Shown: positions 21,801 to 32,988, numbered from the stretch's first letter. The stretch is 64,000 nucleotides of DNA from Biomphalaria glabrata (GCF_947242115.1 NC_074713.1:14622126-14686125), one strand, 5' to 3'. The notes: generated by a model from the sequence alone, not told the origin. A program made the numbers and translations.

Positions 21801-24277
21801 GGAGACTCTTGCCAGTGCTATTTTCACGACTTTTGCGAGACTCTATCCAGTGCTACTTTCACGACTTTTTGGAGACTTTAGCCAGTGCTATTTTCACGAC
21901 TTTTGGGAGACTCTAGCCAGTGCTATTTTCACGACTTTTGGGAGCCTCTAGCCAGTGCTATTTTCACGACTTTTGGGAGACTCTAGCCAGTGCTATTTTC
22001 AAGAATTTTTGGAGACTCTAGCCAGTGCTATTTTCACGACTTTTTGGAGACTCTTGTCAGTGCTATTTTCACGACTTTTGCGAGACTCTATCCAGTGCTA
22101 CTTTCACGACTTTTGCGACACTCTTAACCAGTGATACTTTCACGACTTTTGGAAGACTTTAGCCAGTGCTATTTTCACGACTTTTGGGAGACTCTAGCCA
22201 GTGCTATTTTCACGCCTTTTGGGAGACTCTAGCCAGTGCTATTTTCACGACTTTTGTGAGACTCTAGCCAGTGCTACTTTCACGACTTTTGGGAGACTCT
22301 AGCCAGTGCTACTTTCACGACATTTGGGAGACTCTAGCCAGTGCTATTTTCACGCCTTTTGGGAGACTCTAGCCAGTGCTATTTTCACGACTTTTGTGAG
22401 ACTCTAGCCAGTGCTACTTTCACGACTTTTGGGAGACTCTAGCCAGTGCTACTTTCACGACATTTGGGAGACTCTAGCCAGTGTTATTTTCACGACTTTT
22501 GGGAGACTCTAGCCAGTGCTATTTTCACGACTTTTGGGAGACTCTTGCCAGTGCTATTTTCACGACTTTTGCGAGACTCTATCCAGTGATACTTTCACGA
22601 CTTTTGCGAGACTCTATCCAGTGCTACTTTCACGACTTTTGCGAGACTCTTAACCAGTGATACTTTTACGACTTTTGGAAGACTTTAGCCAGTGCTATTT
22701 TCACGACTTTTGGGAGACTCTAGCCAGTGCTATTTTCACGCCTTTTGGGAGACTCTAGCCAGTGCTACTTTCACGACTTTTGGGAGACTTTAGCCAGTGC
22801 TATTTTCTCGGCTTTTGGATGACTCTAACCAGTGCTACTTTCACGACTTTTGGGAGACTCTAGCCAGTGCTACTTTCATTTTTGGGAGACTCTAGCCAGT
22901 GCTATTTTCACGACTTTTTGGAGACTCTTGCCAGTGCTATTTTCACGACTTTTGCGAGACTATCCATTTCTACTTTCACGACTTTTGCGAGACTCTAGCC
23001 AGTGATACTTTCACGACTTTTGGAAGACTTTAGCCAGTGCTATTTTCACGACTTTTGTGAGACTCTAGCCAGTGATACTTTCACGACTTTTGGAAGACTT
23101 TAGCCAGTGCTATTTTCACGACTTTTGGGAGACTCTTGCCAGTGCTATTTTCACGCCTTTTGGGAGACTCTAGCCAGTGCTATTTTCACGACTTTTGTGA
23201 GACTCTAGCCAGTGCTACTTTCACGACTTTTGCGAGACTCTTAACCAGTGATACTTTCACGACTTTTGGAAGACTTTAGCCAGTGCTATTTTCACGACTT
23301 TTGGGAGACTCTAGCCAGTGCTATTTTCACGCCTTTTGGGAGACTCTAGCCAGTGCTACTTTCACGACTTTTTGGAGACTTTAGCCAGTGCTATTTTCAC
23401 GAATTTTGACAGACTCTAGCCAGTGCTATTTTCACGCCTTTTGGGAGACTCTAGCCAGTGCTTTTTTTACGACTTTTGTGAGACTCTAGCCAGTGCTACT
23501 TTCACGACATTTGGGAGACTCTAGCCAGTGCTATTTTCACGCCTTTTGGGAGACTCTAGCCAGTGCTATTTTCACGACTTTTGTGAGACTCTAGCCAGTG
23601 CTATTTTCACGACTTTTGCGAGACTCTATCCAGTGTTACTTTCACGACTTTTGCGAGACTCTATCCAGTGCTACTTTCACGACTTTTGCGAGACTCTTAA
23701 CCAGTGATACTTTCACGACTTTTGGAAGACTTTAGCCAGTGCTATTTTCACGACTTTTGGGAGACTCTAGCCAGTGCTATTTTCACGCCTTTTGGGAGAC
23801 TCTAGCCAGTGCTACTTTCACGACTTTTGTGAGACTCTAGCCAGTGCTACTTTCACGACTTTTGGGAGACTCTAGCCAGTGCTACTTTCACGACATTTGG
23901 GAGACTCTAGCCAGTGCTATTTTCACGACTTTTGGGAGACTCTAGCCAGTGCTATTTTCACGACTTTTGGGAGACTCTTGCCAGTGCTATTTTCACGACA
24001 TTTGGGAGACTCTAGCCAGTGCTATTTTCACGACTTTTGGGAGACTCTAGCCAGTGCTATTTTCACGACTTTTGGGAGACTCTTGCCAGTGCTATTTTCA
24101 CGACTTTTGCGAGACTCTATCCAGTGCTACTTTCACGACTTTTGCGAGACTCTATCCAGTGCTACTTTCACGACTTTTGCGAGACTCTTAACCAGTGCTA
24201 CTTTCACGACTTTTGGGAGACTCCAGCTAGTGCTACTTTCATTTTTGGGAGACTCTAGCCAGTGCTACTTTCACGAC
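18824..24277. repeat. 35-bp satellite array, about 155 copies, with higher-order structure
   Basis: The monomer is GGGAGACTCTAGCCAGTGCT then ATTTTCACGACTTTT (35 bp). Marker variants such as GACTCTTAACCAGTGATAC occur at 19317, 19949, 20578 and 21210, spaced 632, 629 and 632 bp. This defines a higher-order repeat of about 18 monomers. From about 21.7 kb the order becomes irregular and monomers diverge. No gene; repeated short frames are by-products. Confidence 0.96.
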
Positions 24278-24504
24278 GCTCTGTCGTTTGCTCAATTGAG
24301 ATAATTAACCTTTGTCAATTACGCTTTGAGGATGTTATTGAATCATTTTCTTTTCCCACACTACGCTCTTTTTTTTTTTATTCGTTTATTGCCAATAATT
24401 TTATTGTCTCTTAGGGATGCGGGAGTTTCATTCGATCTTCACGAAGTTGTGACTGCTCCAAGGCAACCGACCTTTGGCATATTGATGCTTGAAATAATAA
24501 TAAT

Positions 24505-25012
24505 AGAGACAAGGTGTGGGCAGTGTAGAGACAAGGTGTGGGCAGTGTAGAGACAAGGTGTGGGCAGTGTAGAGACAAGGTGTGGGCAGTGTAGAGACAA
24601 GGTGTGGGCAGTGTAGAGACAAGGTGTGGGCAGTGTAGAGACAAGGTGTGGGCAGTGTAGAGACAAGGTGTGGACAGTGTAGAGACAAGGTGTGGGCAGT
24701 GTAGAGACAAGGTGTGGACAGTGTAGAGACAAGGTGTGGGCAGTGTAGAGACAAGGTGTGGGCAGTGTAGAGACAAGGTGTGGGCAGTGTAGAGACAAGT
24801 GTGGACAGTGTAGAGACAAGGTGTGGGCAGTGTAGAGACAAGGTGTGGACAGTGTAGAGACGATGTGTGGACAGTGTAGAGACAAGGTGTGGACAGTGTA
24901 GAGACGATGTGTGGACAATGTAGAGACAATGTGTGGACAGTGTAGAGACAATGTGTGGACAGTGTAGAGACAATGTGTGGACAGTGTAGAGACAATGTTT
25001 GAATAGTGTAGA
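24505..25012. repeat. 22-bp minisatellite, about 23 copies
   Basis: The unit is GTGTAGAGACAAGGTGTGGG+CA (22 bp). Variation increases toward the right end (GATGTGTGGACA, AATGTTTGAATA), a usual edge effect. Confidence 0.95.
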
Positions 25013-25289
25013 AACTTATGGCTTATGGGACGTAACAGAGATGCCTCAAGAAAACGTTTTAAAAACCCTCGATTGCCCTTTGTGGCACAGAGAACACCTT
25101 GCAGCGAGATGTTCCCAAAGACTGCGAAAATCGACTTCTAGCAGACAATAAATTAATCTACATTAGAAGTAACAAAACATGTAGGTCACAATGGGTCTTA
25201 CTTAATTTTCTGACTTAACGACATTCTTAAAAAAGATTTTTAAGCTAAAAGATGTTAGTCCCACTAGTAGGGAAGAGTCAGTTTAACTG

Positions 25290-26062
25290 AGGAAACATCT
25301 AGATCAAAGAATCAACTACAGTATAATTGATGAAACGTCTAGATCAAAGAATCAATTAGTCCAGTATAATTGATGAAACGTCTAGATCAAAGAATCAACT
25401 AGTCCAGTATAATTGATGAAACGTCTAGATCAAAGAATCAATTAGTCTAGTATAATTGATGAAACATCTAGATCAAAGAATCAATTAGTCCAGTATAATT
25501 GATGAAAAGTCTAGATCAAAGAATCAACTAGACCAGTATAATTGATGAAACATATAGATCAAAGAATCAACTAACTTATTAACTATACAGTACAGTATAA
25601 CCGATGAAACATCTAGATCGAAGAATCAACTAACTTATTAACTATACAGTACAGTATAACTGATGACACATCTAGATCGAAGAATCAACTTACTTATTAA
25701 CTATACAGTACAGTATAACTGATGACACATCTAGATCGAAGAATCAACTTACTTATTAACTATACAGTACAGTATAACTGATGACACATCTAGATCGAAG
25801 AATCAACTTACTTATTAACTATACAGTACAGTATAACTGATGACACATCTAGATCGAAGAATCAACTTACTTATTAACTATACAGTACAGTATAACTGAT
25901 GACACATCTAGATCGAAGAATCAACTTACTTATTAACTATACAGTACAGTATAACTGATGACACATCTAGATCGAAGAATCAACTTACTTATTAACTATA
26001 CAGTACAGTATAACTGATGACACATCTAGATCGAAGAATCAACTTACTTATTAACTATACAG
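25290..26062. repeat. Tandem array switching from 43-bp to 59-bp units
   Basis: The left units are 43 bp (GTATAATTGATGAAACGTCT, then AGATCAAAGAATCAACTAGTCCA split). From about 25570 the same unit carries an extra ~16 bp, ACTTATTAACTATACAGTA, giving nearly identical 59-bp units. The 59-bp units are far more uniform than the 43-bp ones, so they expanded later. Confidence 0.92.
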
Positions 26063-26349
26063 AACACTTTGGGTTTGAAAAAAAAAAACGGTTTGAAAGT
26101 ATCCACACAAGAATGCGTGCACACACAGATACTTTATATATATAGACACACACACACAACTGGCCAGACGTTCAAAAAAAAAAAAGGTCACTGTATGAAT
26201 ATTTCCTTCCCCTTCGATCTGGTTCTCCCACACGCCATTGGAAGAGGAAGTTAGAACTAGTGAGTGGCTCAGATCAGCCAATGACTCACCAGCAGGTAAA
26301 TCCAAATGAAAAAGAACAAATTTTATTTTTTTTTAATTCTTTTGTTTTT

Positions 26350-26543
26350 TTAGCGGCCCCCGAAAGGGGAAAAGACGCTATTAGTTTTGTGTGGAATGTC
26401 TGTCCGTCCGACTGTCCGTCTGTCCCGTTTAGATCTCGTAAACTAGTAAAGATAGTGAAAATCCGACACCATAATATTTTAGACCAGGGGCGGGTAACCT
26501 TTTTGTATTGAGGGCCGCATTGAAAAGATTTTGGGAATGGGGG

Positions 26544-26592
<49 letters not shown>

Positions 26593-26991
26593 CGCGCACT
26601 TACAACTTACAAAAATACTCTAGCTAACTGTGTATAATGTCTTTTAATTCCTATTTATACTGTATTATACATCCACTTTTTTTTCACATTCCCAATTGAG
26701 GAATTACAACAAGAGTTAGCAATTTCTGAAACCAATTTTGCGATTTAAAAAAATGTTCCGTAACTGTGTAACTATCTTATTAGTTGTTGTTCTTGTGGCT
26801 GATGTCAAATTATACAGTCAGTCACCATCAACCTGTGATTACAATTGTCTAGTTTCCAAAAATACAACTACTTTCATTTCATTTTCTTTCTGAAAATATA
26901 AAAACTTGTCTTTTTACCTGCCTGGGTGAACCACTTTGGGGACCGATTTTGAGTTTGTGTTTCCACACAAACTGTCTTTGTAACCTTGTTT
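26350..26991. mobile_element. Unclassified repeat with TAGCGGCCCCCGAAAGGGG end
   Basis: Starts TAGCGGCCCCCGAAAGGGG and ends in a palindromic hairpin region (GTTTGTGTTTCCACACAAAC) followed by GTCTTTGTAACCTTGTTT. A reverse-oriented copy with the same two boundaries is at 55430-56420, which fixes the limits. At about 26486 the copy breaks off into CAGGGGCGGGTAACC, probably a further hAT-like insertion, and a TA/TG microsatellite lies at 26546-26592. Class unknown. Confidence 0.6.
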
Positions 26992-27099
26992 AATCAAGTG
27001 TTAAAAATCATCTTAGGATCGAGGTCATTAATTGTTTCAACTTTTATGTACATCGAATTCTTAAAATTAAATTGTGCGAAAAAACGCTAGAGTAGAATA

Positions 27100-27470
27100 A
27101 ATGAGAATTGGACCAGCTCACATCACAACTACAAGAAAAATGACGTCTATTATAAGCTATCTCGACATGACAAACGCATAATTTTTCGACTCAGAACCGG
27201 ACACAACAGAATGAGACAACATAGGTTCCGGAAGCTAAAAGTCGCGACGAGCTAAACCTGTCCTTGTGGAGCATCACCAGAGAATGCAGACCATGTCCTA
27301 TAAAGCTGCATACTATATCAAGAGGCCCCGAACAAGACTCTGACCCCAAAACCTTCCTATAGAACAAAAGCTGTACGCTGAACTGACTGATCAGGAAACC
27401 ACTGCGCAGTTAATCTCAGATATAGATACTGATATGAACCCTTTGATGTGTCAAATGAGAACGAAGAAGA
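27100..27470 (+). pseudogene. I/R1-type LINE C-terminal relic
   Basis: Translated pieces read LSRHDKRIIFRLRTGHNRMR, then CPCGASPENADHVL, then LYQEAPNKT and KLYAELTDQETTAQLI. The order 'RTGHNR..H...K....CPCG...E..DHVL..C..Y...R' is the distal part of I/R1-clade LINEs and related elements, C-terminal to the reverse transcriptase. Several stops and frame changes occur. A LINE of the I clade (nimbus) is known from a freshwater snail; whether this is that family cannot be decided here. Confidence 0.65.
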
Positions 27471-27510
27471 AGAAGGGACTGATAAAGTCTGATCATTGTC
27501 ATTGTATTTC

Positions 27511-27533
27511 TACCGACTGAGCTAACATTGCCT
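27511..27533 (-). pseudogene. tRNA D-arm scrap
   Basis: TACCGACTGAGCTAAC is the complement of a tRNA D arm (GTTAGCTCAGTCGGTA) as in the tRNA-Lys genes of this window. No anticodon or T arm follows, so it is a fragment. Confidence 0.35.
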
Positions 27534-27849
27534 TATAAGTATCACACGAAATTACGTACACAAAAAACAAATAAAATGCTTTAAAATGCAATATAATCTT
27601 GCCCTTTTCAATATATATATATATAAAAGGAATATCTCTAACGTATAAGATGCTACGATATGGCGATTGGTCTGTGATATCATGTGACTTCCCACGAACT
27701 CACGTAAAGACAAAGTGAATCGATGGACCGTGTTGTGCTGGACATAAGATGAACTCGTTGACTCACGGACAAATAAATAGGAAACCTTGACCTTGACTTC
27801 GACTGGGACATTTTTTGTTGTTGAGCTATTGGCTTTAAATATCCACAAT

Positions 27850-28260
27850 AGGCTAGAAGAAAGCGTTTATACTGAAGTTATCCTCATCATCATCATCATT
27901 ACCATCATTATCAATCATCAATAATAGTAATCCTCATCATCACCATCATAATCATCAAACACTAGATTGGAGTGATGGACTCAAATCATTTCTTCCTGGA
28001 CAGACCCCTGCTGGTGTGCACGCATGTCACCTCCCAGGCCAGGAAGTATTACAAGCTCGAGCCACTTATAACAAGTTCAATGGAAAATTCCAACAATTGT
28101 TATTTTCTATAGGATACCTTAACTGCCCTGATGTTATCTGTATTGACAAGCAGCGAAATCAATCAATAAATCAATAAGTCAATCAATCAATCAAAACTTT
28201 TTGACATTTTATCTCTATTATGTCACTTTCTCAAACGGGAGTTCATAAGTTTTTGTGTTA
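27850..28260. other. Spacer with TCA and AATC simple repeats
   Basis: An imperfect ATC/TCA run lies at about 27885-27955 and an AATC run at about 28155-28195. No gene seen. Confidence 0.6.
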
Positions 28261-28265
28261 TAAGG

Positions 28266-28626
28266 CAGTGGTTCTGAAGTTGTGGTCAACGAGACGATCT
28301 ATTAGGCCTATATTAAGTACTATTTTATGACGATCTAAATTCTAAACCAAAGACATTCTTCACTTCAATATTTTGATTGGGTGTTGAAATCTTTGTGTCT
28401 GGACAAAGTCAGATTTCAAAAACGGATGAATCCATGCCAATACAAGAGCAGCTTATTGATATCCACAAATGAAGAACATTAACAAATGTTTGAACAAGGA
28501 TAGCACCAATACTGGTTAAAAAATACAGACTGTAATTTTATACCCTGCATTGCGGATCATATATAATGTGGGCAAGTTTTAACAATATAAAGGGGTCTCC
28601 GAGTTCAAAAAGTTTGAAAACCTCTG
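28266..28626. mobile_element. hAT-like MITE (CAGTGGTTCT type)
   Basis: The left end CAGTGGTTCTGAAGTTG and right end AGTTTGAAAACCTCTG form imperfect inverted repeats of the widespread 'CAGTGGTTCTCAAACT' kind. No convincing 8-bp duplication remains, so it is older than the other copies. Confidence 0.5.
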
Positions 28627-28741
28627 TTGAGAAGACCTTTTGGGTTATAGAGTATCTTCTTCTTCATAATCATAATGAATACTCGTTCTTTTCTAACATA
28701 ATAATAATAATAATAATACAAGGGAATATACTATAATCATT

Positions 28742-28744
<3 letters not shown>

Positions 28745-28780
<36 letters not shown>
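28745..28780. repeat. AG dinucleotide microsatellite
   Basis: About 17 AG units; an AAT trinucleotide run precedes it at 28698-28718. Confidence 0.9.
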
Positions 28781-28783
<3 letters not shown>

Positions 28784-28976
28784 TTAAACTTATAAAACAG
28801 TTATAATAAGATCTAGTTATTATTAATCATGGTCATAAAATGACTTCGCTTGACTACAAAAATGTTGTGTCTAAAACAGTGTTTCGCAAATCTTGTACAG
28901 CGGAATACCGGTGTTCCGCGAAGCCTGAATAGGTGTTCCGCGAACTACTCTCTCAACTACTGGATTAATTACCTAG

Positions 28977-29155
28977 TAGGCGATCCTAAGGCAGTTTGAA
29001 GCACCCAGTGCTACACTCTGGCAGAACCTGTGACGCCGCTGACCCCAAACTGTATCGGCACTGCCGTTCCTTTGGATACATCTGCTGCGTGGAGTGGGAG
29101 GAACTGATATGTGGGCGACATCGTTCCGACCACAACTAATGCCCAGGCATTCATC
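28977..29155 (-). repeat. 46-kb repeat family copy, split by a hAT-like element
   Basis: GGCAGTTTGAAGCACCCAGT, GCTACACTCTGGCAGAACC and TGCCCAGGCATTCATC are the reverse complement of 46110-46260. The copy is interrupted after CATTCATC by the element 29156-31036, and sequence after 31037 continues on the other side. Confidence 0.75.
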
Positions 29156-29255
29156 CACTGGCGGATCCAGAACTTTGGAGTGGGGGGGCGATTTTTTTCC
29201 AAACCCTAACCCTAACGCCCAGTAAACCCTAACCCTATGCATAAACGTGCGTACA

Positions 29256-29297
<42 letters not shown>

Positions 29298-31036
29298 GAT
29301 ATATGAGAATAAAATAAGACTGTTTCTCAATCTTCGGCGAAAAAAAACAGAAAAACAGTCTTTCTCTTGCAAGCTTGGGGGTCTGGGAGAGCGCTGTAAG
29401 CTTTTTCAGTGGGGTTCGGGGCGAAGCCCCGACGCCGAAAAGCGTTTTCTTGCATTTTTCTCTGCAGAAACGCATTCTTCTGACATCTTGCATTTTTCAC
29501 TGCAGAAACGCATTCTTCTGACATCTACAGCTCATTATTTATCAGTGGGGTTCGGGGCAAAGCCCCGACGCCAAAAGCGTTTTCTTGCATTTTTCACGGC
29601 TGAAACGCATTCTCCTGACCTCTACAGCTCATTACTTATTAGTGGTGTTCGGGGCGAAGCCCCGACGCCAAAAGCGTTTTCTTGCATTTCTCACTGCAGA
29701 AACGCATTCTCCTGACATCTACAGCTTATTATTCATCAGTGAGGTTCGGGGCGAAGCCTCGACGCTAAAAGCGTTTTCTGACATTCTTCACTGCAGTAAC
29801 GCATTCTCGTGCCCTACAGCTCATTATTCATTCTATTATAAAGTGCCTTTTGAATAATGAGAAAAATATTCTAATATGAATTTATAGTCCCTTAATACAT
29901 TGCAAATAAAACCGATTTGTTCTTTGAAAAGATTAGATACCCCACATATTTAGATTAAGGTTTTGAGGATCGCCGCCGAAAAAAAAATTCGATTAATAAT
30001 ATTCAATAACATTCTAGTATACATTGTGAGTTATAGTCCTAAATCTATTTAACTAGAAAAATATGAGATAGAGTAAAGGTTGGAAAAAGTCGACTAGGAA
30101 AAGATTATCTGGCTTTTGAACTCATCTCAACCGTGACTGTTATATTGAAAAATTTCGTTTGAATTATAACTTTTCCAAAGCAAAGTCTTTCTTAAAATAG
30201 TTATTATAAATTCATGTCAAATTACACAAACTCTGTCTGGAAAGGGCAAGGGCGGTAAAATGAAAACGATTAATTCTCGCTCCTTTTTATAATTTCTGCT
30301 ATTGATTGCATTTTGCATTAAGGAATAGGGGTTGGGCGACTCGATATAAGAATTTACTTTATAGCATATATAAATTATATTAGTGACAGATTTTTTTAAT
30401 TTTGTAATTTCTTAGTATAATACAAAAAGAAAAAGTATTGATTTGTCCGATGGGGGGAAGGGGATTGCATGTATCGCACTTCCACCTGTTTATATTATAT
30501 AGATATTCGACTAATTTTGTTAACATACTATGATTTCTCCATAAAAGTGGGACCGCCCCCCCCACTCAAAGGGTTTAGATGGGAAGGGCGGTGGAGGTAT
30601 TCGCTTACCCTTCCAATCGGCCAACAGGTGAACGAAATTATATAAAGACCGGTTAAAATACCAATAACAAGTTTTAATCATATAGATATTTAATTGATTC
30701 TGTTAGCAAGCTGTGATTTCTACAAATAAATAGGACCGCCCCCCCCACTCGAAAGTTTATGGTGGGGGGGAGGGGGGGCGGATTGATGCCATCGCCCCCT
30801 CCCGACCCTACCAAATCGGCCAAAATACTAGAAAAGGGGGGGGGCGAAATAATCTAAAAATAGGTTGAAATATAAATAATTAGTATATATTATTAACATA
30901 AGTAATAAATTCGCATACAAATTGTGTGAATTCTATACTATAATTCGTCCGCCCCCTCCTTCGGGGGGGGGGGGGTCGGCCGAGTGGTGGGGGGGCGATC
31001 GCCCCTACCGCCCCCCCCTTCCTGGATCCGCCAGTG
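29156..31036 (+). mobile_element. hAT-like element, 1.88 kb, complete ends (reference copy)
   Basis: Perfect 13-bp terminal inverted repeats CACTGGCGGATCC/GGATCCGCCAGTG are flanked by a perfect 8-bp duplication CATTCATC (29148-29155 and 31037-31044). The left subterminal region carries short telomere-like CCCTAACCCTAA motifs (29206-29238), then a TA run, then about four to five internal repeats. The right half is made of AT-rich blocks alternating with G/C-run blocks (GGACCGCCCCCC, CGCCCCCTCC). No transposase is recognisable, so it depends on another element. Related copies are at 35620-37700 and 52537-54618. Confidence 0.9.
29404..29830 (+). repeat. Internal ~105-bp repeats of the hAT-like element
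   Basis: About four units each contain the palindrome GGGGCGAAGCCCC, then GACGCCAAAAGCGTTTTCTT, then CACTGCAGAAACGCATTCTC and CTACAGCTCATTATT. Copy number differs between elements (fewer units in the 52.8-53.0 kb copy), so the block expands and contracts. Confidence 0.85.
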
Positions 31037-31117
31037 CATTCATCCGGCGCCTTCGACATAGAAAGCCTTAGCTCTGACCAGGTCGTGGCCTACGTCATCA
31101 CTGGTCAGAGGCCAAGG

Positions 31118-31384
31118 TTATGCGTCACGGATTGATGCGTGTGTACGTAACCACTCAGTCCACTGTGTTGCTGTGTAGTTTACATAGACAGTAAGATTTC
31201 TTTTGAAACAAATAGAATCTTCATCTAAATATGATTTAGACTTTTCAAAATATTCATCATGGATTAAAACTCTAGATCTACAATGGTGAACAAATGTCTC
31301 GTTTTGTAAAGGATCTAGATCTAGCACTACTAGCAGATATGCTTTCCGATTACCAAAAGATGATGAATGGTGGCTTAGAAAGAA
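31118..31384 (-). other. Unidentified open frame, possible exon
   Basis: An open minus-strand frame contains PLQNETFVHHCRSRVLIHDE, YFEKSKSYLDEDSICFKRNL and TVYVNYTATQWTEWLRTHA, ending in a stop at 31118. The composition looks protein-like and not repeat-driven. There is no ATG; the upstream edge follows a pyrimidine tract (TTTTTTCTTTCTAAG on the coding strand, about 31390-31376) that could be a weak splice acceptor, which would make this a last exon. I do not recognise the sequence. Confidence 0.25.
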
Positions 31385-31387
31385 AAA

Positions 31388-32988
31388 ATGGCCAGCGGTA
31401 ATACCTTTGGCTTAGTAGAAGGATTAGATCTACGTACCATTAAAGGAGTACTCTGACTAAAGTAAGTAAATATTTCTAGATCCAGCATATTAACATTATA
31501 CATAATTAATTGACTTTTATGCTTTTGATGATTAACATGATAATCATTATATAAAGTCAAAGTGGGTAGATCTAGAAATCTAGGCCTAGCCTAGGCATTG
31601 AATACTTGATCTAGGCTAGGACGATGTAGATCTAATTGTAAATCTATTCATTTAATAACGATTCTGTCAATAATTATAGAGTCTAGATCTAGTTTATATA
31701 CCAATAGCATAGTATAGTCCGTATATTATATAGAAGTACATATAGACAGGTAGTAACTTATAGATTTATAATAGATAGAGATACATATATATATTTTATA
31801 TAGATATATATATTATATATATATAACCAGTAGAAGTACAGATCTATAATCTATTGTAGTCTATTACTAGTATTCTATAGTTACATAGACTCATTCTATT
31901 AGACTGTTAGACAGTTACTATTAGATCTGTCATATTTTATACCTCGGTATATACCAAATTATTCTAGTAAATGTTAGATGTTATATATAGGCCTAATATA
32001 TACATTTTATTTTATATTTTATACAGTTTGCATTTCATTTCAAAAAAAATAATTGTAAACTTTCAGATCTGCCATTAACATTTTCAAGACGAAGTATCAT
32101 GGACAGTATTGAAGGATTACGTACTATAAAGGAATACTCTAAAGTAAGTAATAATCATTACTAGCATCTAGCATATAATATTAGTATTATAAATAATTTA
32201 AATTTTTTATGCTTTTGATGATCAACAAGACTATAAAAAGAGGCTATTGCTAGGAAGTAAATACTACTTTAGGCTAGAACTATGTAAATCTATTAATTTA
32301 ATAACGATTCTATCAATAGATATTCTAGTAAATGTTTGATATTATTATATTATATACAGTATTTATTTACAGTTTGCATTTCATCTAAAAAATATTAATA
32401 GTAAACTTTATTTAACTTTCAGATCTGCCTTTAACATTGAAGTATTGTGGACTAGCTACTACACATGAAAGAGTAGAAAGTGCATTAAAAAAAGTGTTAA
32501 GTCTCAGGAAGTCGCAGGATGGCTGCCTGGTCTTGTGGTTTGCGCGCTGGACTGTCGTTTGGATTTATCGATGTCTCTGGTTCAAACCCTGTCCGCTCCC
32601 ATCCCCTGTCGTCAACTCTGAAGGAATATCCGAAACATGTCAAGCATATAAGGATATAATAGTAAAAAAAACATATCAGTGATTTCAGTGAATTTCAAGA
32701 TAGTGTAAGAAATATAAATGTGTCTTCGTTTTGGATGTTCTTTGTCAAGAGGAGTGTATGATTTATGTACATTGTGAAGGTTCTGGTCCAGTTAAGGTAG
32801 TATATATATATTCTATTGTTCTTGGTACATCTCTTTGATGTTTTTGTTTTAAACAAACAGAAGTATTTGGTAAAGGTGATAAGCTACTTCTTAAAACTGT
32901 ATCCTACATTTATGAAATTACTAATTTGTTAGAACACATAGAACAATATTCTACAAAAAATTTTACCAACAATACTAACAGTTTTTAA
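31388..32988 (+). other. Exon-like segments of an unidentified transcript
   Basis: Segment A ends at 31461 before GTAAGT. Segment B runs 32067-32143 between TAAACTTTCAG and GTAAGT, and contains ATG at 32099 (MDSIEGLRTIKEYSK). Segment C starts at 32423 after TTAACTTTCAG with nearly the same first bases as B (ATCTGCC.TTAACATT). A further acceptor-like AAACAAACAG at 32851-32860 precedes an open frame of 41 codons (VFGKGDKLLLKTVSYIYEIT...) to TAA at 32986. Introns A-B and B-C are alignable, so an exon-intron module was duplicated. However, joining B to C in the ATG frame meets a stop after three codons, so a coding model is not consistent; it may be noncoding, untranslated or decayed. Confidence 0.25.
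32515..32660 (+). mobile_element. tRNA-derived SINE, family 1
   Basis: The head GGCTGCCTGGTCTTGTGG, with GCGCGCTGGACTGTCG and a Pol III B box GGTTCAAACCC at about 32580, is followed by a body CCGCTCCCATCCCCTGTCG and CTCTGAAGGAATATCCG. It lies inside the exon-like segment C and keeps that frame open to 32682. Other copies are at 33395-33520 and 55487-55660. Confidence 0.75.

Noticed and set aside
24411-24995. 170-194 codon minus-strand frames rich in SLHCPHLVSTL
   Set aside because: Translation of the 22-bp array.
18288-26062. CRISPR-like arrays
   Set aside because: The repeats are head-to-tail without unique spacers, and the surroundings are eukaryotic (SINEs, LINEs, nuclear tRNA genes).
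29206-29238. True telomere or subtelomere
   Set aside because: Only a few CCCTAA units, and the same motif sits at the same place in another copy of the hAT-like element, so it belongs to the element.
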